In this document: positions 58,140 through 64,000 of the stretch, piece by piece
Layout: each line of letters opens with the position of its first letter
Position numbering within the stretch: position 1 is the stretch's first letter
NCBI RefSeq assembly: GCF_030272615.1
Contig: NC_081406.1
Coordinates: 248,301,218 to 248,365,217 of the forward strand
DNA length: 64,000 nt
Origin: Cryptomeria japonica
Taxonomy: Eukaryota > Streptophyta > Pinopsida > Cupressales > Cupressaceae
Direction: 5' to 3'
Made by a program: the position numbers and the translations under genes
Notes under the pieces: model-generated
The model's input: only the letters and a program-made list of their open reading frames with translations
What the model was told of the DNA's origin: nothing
Database searches by the model: none

Positions 58140-59445
58140 TTAAGGGGAGAGCATTTTCTACCACTTTCGAGTCACGTAGTACACACTTTCTTTTTATGCC
58201 ATATTGCATTGTTTTCTAAAAGCTATTCAGAAGATGTGATTCTTTTTATCCTGATAGAGCAATGTGTAAAGATAGCCAAAATTTCAAAAAAGAGATCCTG
58301 GTCAACCAAAGTAAATTCGCCAAATGAATAACAATAGTTTTGCAATCCTAAAAGCTTAATGAAGTGAAGGTTCTTTTTAAACTCCCAAATGAAAAATGAG
58401 GTTCTTTTTAATCAACACGAAAGGAAAATGATGTTTAATTTTAGCCCTTTACAAAAATGGGCACATTTGTTTTCTTCTTTTTAAATCCCAAAGAAAGATG
58501 ATCATATCTTGCATAAAAGAAAAGATTTGATTTTGTTGTTCTTTTTAACCATGCCAGAAAGAAAGATGAAGTTTGTTTTAGGCACCAAAAGAAATCATGA
58601 AGTTCTTGTTAAGTATCCAAACAAAAAAGAACATGACTTAATCCTCCCTTAACTATTCCTAGCAATATCTAACTAGTTCCTAGTTAGCAATATGAAAATG
58701 CTCTTCACAATATGGGATAGAGTGGTAGAGCATTTTCTACCACTTTCGAGTCACATAGTACACACTTTCTTTTTATGCCATATTGCATTGTTTTCTAAAA
58801 GCTATTCAGAAGACGTGGTCCTTTTTATCCTGATAGAGAAATTTGTAAAGATAGCCAAAATTTCAAAAAAGAGATCTTGGTCAACCAAAAAAGAACATTA
58901 CTTAATCCTCCCTTAACTATTCCTAGCAATATCTAACTAGTTCCTAGTTAGCAATATGAAAATGCTCTTCACAATATGGGATAGAGTGGTAGAGCATTTT
59001 CTACCACTTTTGAGTCACGTAGTACACACTTTATTTTTATGCCATATTGCATTGTTTTCTAAAAGCTATTCAGAAGACGTGGTTCTTTTTATCCTAATAG
59101 AGCAATGTGTAAAGATAGCCAAAATTTCAAAAAAGAGATCCTGGTCAACCAAAGTAAATTCGCCAAATGAATAACAACAGTTTTGCAATCTTGAAAGCTT
59201 AATGAAGTGAAGGTTCTTTTTAATCAACATGAAAGGAAAATGATGTTTAATTTTAGCCCTTTACAGAAATGGGCACATTTGTTTTCTTCTTTTTAAAGCC
59301 CAAAGAAAGATGATCATATCTTGCATAAAAGAAAAGATTTGATTTTGTTGTTCTTTTTAACCATGCCAGAAAGAAAGATGAAGTTTGTTTTGGGCGCCAA
59401 AAGAAATCATGAAGTTCTTGTTAAGTATCCAAAAGGAAAAGTGAG
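58140..59445. repeat. Direct repeats: three copies of a ~150-264-bp unit within a ~850-bp duplication
   Basis: GAGCATTTTCTACCACTTT...GGTCAACCAAA occurs at about 58147, 58729 and 58993. Copies 2 and 3 are 264 bp apart (both start AATATGAAAATGCTCTTC). A longer stretch, 58140-58630 and 58990-59440, is repeated including GTTTTGCAATCYTRAAAGCTTAATG, AATGATGTTTAATTTTAGCC and ATGAAGTTCTTGTTAAGTATCC. The HFLPLSSHVVHTFFLCH peptide frames simply repeat with the unit. Confidence 0.9.
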
Positions 59446-59698
59446 ATTCATTTTACTTTTGCAGTAAAAGGAAAAGTGAGTTCTTTTTACCAACTTATAA
59501 AAGAAAGTAAATAAAACCAATTAACTCCTCATTTTCTTGCATTGAAAAAATGTTAGAACCTGCACACAGTTATTAAAAAATTAAATACTAATGGTGGGCT
59601 TCACAACCCTAAATTTTATGACTCTGTTACAAATTTTCTCTCTCTCAGATTTATGCACTAAACTTTCACATAGATGCACTAAAGTATGGTGTAGAAAC
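59446..59698. other. Short spacer before the gag-only LTR element
   Basis: No gene seen. The minus-strand frame here overlaps the LTR and is not coding. Confidence 0.4.
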
Positions 59699-60438
59699 TG
59701 TTGGCATTGCACACTCCAATGAGAAATTGTAGGCGATTGAAGGTATTGTCTTTGATGGCAACCTTCCAATCCTATGGCACCGACACTGACAGACTCTACA
59801 TTGGCAGATAGTTTACCGACACCCTGGCCAAGAAGATTTTGTTTATTGCATATTGTATTGATTTGTAATATCTTTTTGTAAGCCGACAAGGCATATTGTA
59901 ATAAGACTCATATATAAGTATGAGATCTTGTAGATCATTCAAGATGCGGACATGAGAAGATTATTGCAGAAGTAACATGCGAATATTAAGGTATATTTTG
60001 GAGTAAGGTTTATGGTTATTGTATGAGCTTAAACTGGTACTGAACTTGGTATAGCAGATGCTGAAATAAAGTAGTACACTATATTGGATTTGCATAATCC
60101 ATTTTGTAAGTCAGTGAGACTTCCTTTTGTAATTAAGCAATAAGCTTTAGGTAGTTGGCCTTCCTGCATGTGCAGGCCCCTATTGTAAGTAATATCCATT
60201 CATTAGCCAGTGAGTGAATATTGTGGGTCACAAATCCCACCAAGGTTTTTCCCACACTGAGTTTGTTCATTAAAAATCTTGTGTTATGGCATGTTTTCTA
60301 TGTTGTGCTTATTGTTCATATTTACTGCATTAAATCTTGTTTACTGGTACACTGTTTTGGAATGCAAGGTTAGAAAATCTATTAACCGGTTAGATACTGA
60401 TTCACCCCCCCCTCTCAGTATCTTTGGGAATCCTAACA
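59699..60438 (+). repeat. 5' LTR, 740 bp
   Basis: Starts TGTTGGCATTGCACACTCC, ends TCCTAACA before the primer site. A TATA-like CTCATATATAAGTATGAG lies at about 59908. R/U5 has the standard CCCACCAAGGTTTTTCCCAC and C-run followed by TCTCAGT. Confidence 0.9.
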
Positions 60439-60440
60439 AT

Positions 60441-60452
60441 TGGTATCAGAGC
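60441..60452 (+). other. Primer binding site (initiator Met tRNA)
   Basis: TGGTATCAGAGC, two bases after the 5' LTR end. Confidence 0.9.
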
Positions 60453-60509
60453 CTGGTCCTCTTTTTTCAAAAGCCTAACAGCTTGAGGGAGATTCTGACA
60501 CTGGTACAG

Positions 60510-61526
60510 ATGGATAACTTGAGAAAGCAATTGGAAACAGCTCTAGCAGATTATGATGCAGAAAAGTTGAAGAATATCAAACTTGAAGATGATCTGAAGG
60601 TTGCACAGGAAATCATTCAAGGACTTCAGGAGAATCTTACTATTGCTAGAAACAAAAGAAGAGAACTTCATGAGAAGATACAAAATTATGATGATGAAAA
60701 GGAAACTCTTAGTGATCTTGTAAGCAAGATGAAGCAAGAAAACATGACCTTGAAGAATGAGATGCAAGATATGACTATGAGATTCTGTAAAGACACTAAA
60801 GACAAAAAGAAAAATGAAGATGACTTGGATAGGAGAATCAATGATGCTAGAAATGAAAATCTAAAACTCAATCATGAAAATGATATGTTAAAGATAGATC
60901 TGATTCACTTGGAACATGATAAAACTGAACTCATGAGATAGAAGGATTTCTTGGAAAATGAGTTGGCTACTGCAAATCAACATAAATAGAAATTCAAGAA
61001 AAGTTCAGAAGAACTTGATGATATGCTAAAAAATCAGAAACCTAATGGAGATACTAATGGACTTGTCTTTGAAGTTGGTGAAAGCTTCAGTACTACAAAC
61101 AATCATGATCACAATAAACCGATAAGACAACCTAATGCTTACAAATTTAATGGGAAATACTTTAACTGTAACAAGTATGGTCATAGAGAAAATCAGTATA
61201 GATCTAGAAACTATCAGAACACTAATGCACCCACCGGTCAATGTTCTAAATGCAACAAAATTGGTCATAATTCAGAAAATTACAAAATGAATGTAAGATG
61301 TTGTGTTTGTGGAAGATTTGGACACTTATCTAATCAATGCAGAACACATACCGACATAGGATATGGAAAAGCTATTCAGAAAAATAATGTGACTTGTTAT
61401 GATTGTAACAAGATTGGACATATTGCAAAATTTTGTAGAAGTAAGGAACCCAGCTTGAAAGGTAAAGAAAAGGTTGAAGAGGTAAAGCAAGAATTTTTAA
61501 AACAATGGATTAGAAAAATAGATTAG
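60510..61526 (+). pseudogene. Gag-like protein: coiled coil plus four CCHC knuckles
   Basis: ATG at 60510 (MDNLRKQLETALADYDAEKL). Residues 1-170 form a long heptad-rich coiled coil (E/K/L-rich, for example NENLKLNHENDMLKIDLIHL). It continues through stops at 60939 and 60987 (both TAG where CAG fits) to a knuckle array: YFNCNKYGHRENQY (first and last Cys lost), QCSKCNKIGHNSENY (last Cys lost), CCVCGRFGHLSNQC and CYDCNKIGHIAKFC (both complete), then a Lys/Glu-rich end with TAG at 61524. Lost Cys residues are Tyr, a G-to-A change. No gag capsid motif of the UBN2 type is seen. Presumably it binds the element's RNA. Confidence 0.75.
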
Positions 61527-61639
61527 AATGTTGATGAGGCTATTCCTTCACTGGTAGAACAAAGTATCACTCCACCCATAGCAGATTCTTCATCTAATTG
61601 AAAAGAAATCTTTTGGGGGTATAGCAGCTAATTGAAAAT

Positions 61640-63301
61640 CATGCTAGTTTACCCTCGGTTGATGGTAAGAAGATGAAATGCTTCTTTACCGATAGATGAG
61701 TTAAGTTTTCACTTAACCGGCAGACATTTATTATGGTAGTTGAAGAGAGAACAAATAAATGGGATATCTTCTTTGTGGAAAAGGAAAAGCAAGAAGAGCT
61801 CAAACGACCCAAAACTTTCAGAGTTTACCAAAAGGAAAAGGACAAAGGTAAAGGAAAGGTAGGTGGACCTCCCAGCATAAAAGTGACAGACAACTTGCCC
61901 TCACCTTCTTTTGATACTTCACCGCTTGAGAATGTTGATACACCACTGGCTACTGATAATATTGAGTTGGAATCAACACATGAGGACACCAATCCTGATT
62001 CAGAAGTTTTATATACTATGAACATTGATACGCAAGAGGTAAATATTGTGGCTGATAAGGAAATCATTGGTGAAAAGAAATATGTGGCTACTGAGCCATC
62101 GACTGAGAATATTGCAGTGGAAACACATGTAGAGCATATAGTTTGAAATATTGAAATTGGGGTTGAGACACATACTGATACCACTGGTGCACACATTGAA
62201 AAACCCACAAAGTTAGAGATACCGGCAGTGGATAGTTCAGAGGTGCATATTGAGAAACCGATAGTGAATACTGAGACTTCATCAGAGAAACTGACAGTAG
62301 AAAGCACAAACAAACAAACTGAGGTACACACTGAGAAACATGAAGAGAAAAAGGTCGAGATTGAGACAGTGCCACCAAAAACTACTCAGAAACCCAAGCC
62401 TTTGCTAGTTGAGATGCAGACACAAACTGACCTATCAGAGGTCAACACAAGCAAAGAGGTCACTCACACCATCGAAATGCAGATTGTAAAGGTAGTTGGA
62501 CAATCATCCGATTCTTCCATGACAGAATTCAGACCAACTAATGTGATAGAGGTATTATTGGATTCAATCAAGAAAATAACAGATTGTAATGCACTTGCAT
62601 ACAAAGCTATTGACGATGCAATTTCTTTATTAAAATTGATTGCACCCAAGTGCAATGTGGACAACAAAGATTCTTTGAGCCAATTAGACACATTGTCTAA
62701 GTATATCATCGACGACTTATTAATAGTTGATTAGATTAATGAGGAAACATTTAGTGAGAAAATGAATAGAGAAAAGGAGAAATTCTTTGATGAGTCAATA
62801 AAGAAGTGCATGGGACACATTGATACCCTATTACCGACACTTAGCAAAATAATAATGGAATTTAAAGAGTTGTGTAGGGACACATGCAAAACTGATATTT
62901 TGATAGTGGATATAGACAAGAAAATCAGTAAAGTGCAAAAAGAAATAAATGATATAGCTGATAATCTCATCGGTTCATCGGAACCCATATCGGTTATAGA
63001 GCAGGAAATAGTAGGTTTTGAGGAGAAAATTGAAAATTTTGAAAAAGAGAAGGAAAGAATAAAGTTCAAGGCAAAAGAGCTTAAATGTAGACTTGGTCCG
63101 AAACTTGACAACCTCATCTCTTTGAGAAAAGTGATCTCAGAGGCACTTGTTCCAGTACTAAAGACACCAGAAGAGAAAATGCACACCCTCACCAGTACAA
63201 TTCAAAGGACTAAAGCAACATTGAACGATAGTGAAAGGTTCACTGAGAGCCTAAATTTTGTACTAGCAGAACTTTTTCAGATTGTAACCAACCAGTTATA
63301 G
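61640..63301 (+). pseudogene. Second ORF of the gag-only element, unknown function
   Basis: Frame differs by one from the upstream ORF. It begins around LPSVDGKKMKCFFTDR (61650), with a stop at 61694, then RQTFIMVVEERTNKWDIFF (61715), KRPKTFRVYQKEKDKGKGKV, a long acidic Thr/Glu/Val repeat-like region with VETHVEHIV, VDSSEVHIEKPIVNTETSS and HTEKHEEKKVEIETV (62050-62400), then a possibly helical stretch (IKKITDCNALAYKAIDDAIS, 62570) and a C-terminal coiled coil (EKIENFEKEKERIKFKAKEL, 63025). Stops at 62144 and 62732. It ends at 63301. I do not recognise any domain. The low-complexity middle suggests an unstructured linker. Confidence 0.55.
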
Positions 63302-63500
63302 GATTCTAGCTGATAACTACACTCAGTTGACATTTTTTATAGCCTTTGTCATTGATGCCAAAGGAGGAGGAGTAGAGATGAGAAAAATGATGGACAAAAG
63401 AGATCATCTGCTCAGGGGGAGCACACAATTTTGGTAAAACTTTTGGACTTCAAATTTTGGATAGATTTTTGAATTTTTCTCATGGGTGTTGCCATCAATG
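63302..63500. other. Non-coding tail before the polypurine tract
   Basis: Contains TGATGCCAAAGGAGGAGGAG at 63353, a second polypurine-like run, then the true tract before the LTR. Confidence 0.5.
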
Positions 63501-63514
63501 CCAAAGGGGGAGAT
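63501..63514 (+). other. Polypurine tract
   Basis: CCAAAGGGGGAGAT immediately before the 3' LTR start TGGTGGCATTG. Confidence 0.85.
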
Positions 63515-64000
63515 TGGTGGCATTGCACACTCCAATGAGAAATTGTAGGTGGAAGATATTGTCATTGATGGCAACCTTGCAATCCTATGGCACTAGTAGG
63601 CACCGACACCGACAGACTCTACATCGACAGATAGTTTACCGGCAGTGACAAAGATGATTACCGGCACCCTAGCCGACAGGATTTTGTTTATTGCATATTT
63701 TATTTATTTGTAATATCTTTTTGTAAGCCGAAAAGGTATATTGTAATAAGACTCATATATAAGTATGAGATCTTGTAGATCATTCAAGATGCGGACATGG
63801 GAAGATTATTGTAGAAGTAACATACGAATATTAAGGCAAATTTTGGAGTAAGGTTTATGGTTATTGTATGAGCTTAAACCGGTACTGAACCTAGCATAGA
63901 AGATGCTGAACTAAAGCAGTACATTATATTAGATTTGCATAATCCATTTTGTAAGTCAATGAGACTTCCTTTTGTAATCAAGCAGTGAGCTTTAAGAAGT
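63515..64000 (+). repeat. 3' LTR, truncated by the window edge
   Basis: Starts TGGTGGCATTGCACACTCC and follows the 5' LTR through GTAAGCCGAAAAGG, CTCATATATAAGTATGAG and GAGACTTCCTTTTGTAATC. It contains an additional segment relative to the 5' LTR around 63595-63665 (repeated ACCGACACCGACAGAC / TTACCGGCA wording). Confidence 0.9.

Larger units (their letters stand above)
59699..64000 (+). mobile_element. Non-autonomous LTR retrotransposon with gag-like ORFs and no pol (3' LTR runs off the window)
   Basis: 5' LTR 59699-60438, initiator-Met primer site 60441-60452, polypurine tract 63501-63514 and 3' LTR from 63515. The interior is only about 3.1 kb and encodes a coiled-coil/zinc-knuckle protein and a second acidic/coiled-coil region. 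I found no protease, integrase, RT or RNase H motif. This is the structure of a gag-only (TR-GAG-like) element that must use another element's polymerase. The LTRs differ by substitutions and an indel of about 40 bp (near 63595-63665), so it is old. Confidence 0.85.

Overview
This is nuclear DNA from a large, repeat-rich plant genome. A gymnosperm, probably a conifer, is the best guess. Evidence: plant-type LTR retrotransposons with initiator-Met tRNA primer sites, a Tat-type Ty3/gypsy element with two RNase H domains and an antisense plant-mobile-domain gene, a PPR gene relic whose wording resembles conifer PPR proteins, AT-rich introns, and no bacterial-style operons. Almost all of the window is transposable elements in various stages of decay. 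No complete host gene was found.

Layout. 1-2.8 kb: a long decayed reading frame (minus strand) of unknown family that runs off the window. 3.0-8.2 kb: a TCGAT-rich segment with a 61-bp-arm hairpin, then a truncated transposase relic (minus), GA microsatellites, a 456-bp-spaced duplication and a small satellite array. 8.2-18.4 kb: mostly anonymous AT-rich DNA with a probable LTR relic, microsatellites, short duplications and a PPR pseudogene piece. 18.4-25.4 kb: a promoter-like stretch and a signal-peptide exon cut off by transposons, a complete copia element (LTRs, TSD, PBS, PPT all visible) and a fragment of a second copia.

26.2-43.4 kb is the most interesting part. I read it as one ~17.15-kb DNA transposon bounded by TTAA on both sides and by 30-bp imperfect terminal inverted repeats. 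It carries (i) a GHGKG-type DDE transposase gene (plus, decayed), (ii) a second six-exon gene on the opposite strand that is intact except for one stop, (iii) a ~4.4-kb inverted-repeat cassette holding a palindromic satellite, (iv) a ~359-bp tandem satellite of about nine copies, and (v) an AT-rich array. Sequences around CGGATATCCGAT mark the edges of both the palindromic and the AT-rich cassettes. The transposase relic at 3.8-6.2 kb is a relative, and it too has the same satellite upstream of its 5' end, so the satellite looks like a travelling component of this transposon family.

43.4-58 kb: a decayed Tat-lineage Ty3/gypsy element (minus strand; gag, protease, RT, RNase H, archaeal-type RNase H, integrase), with a plant-mobile-domain gene in antisense at its 3' side that has its own TATA box and intron. 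58-59.5 kb: tandem repeats. 59.7-64 kb: an LTR element with PBS and PPT but only about 3 kb of interior, encoding a coiled-coil/zinc-knuckle protein and no polymerase; its 3' LTR runs off the window.

Many premature stops in these genes sit where a CAG, CAA or CGA codon would be expected. This fits C-to-T decay of methylated DNA.
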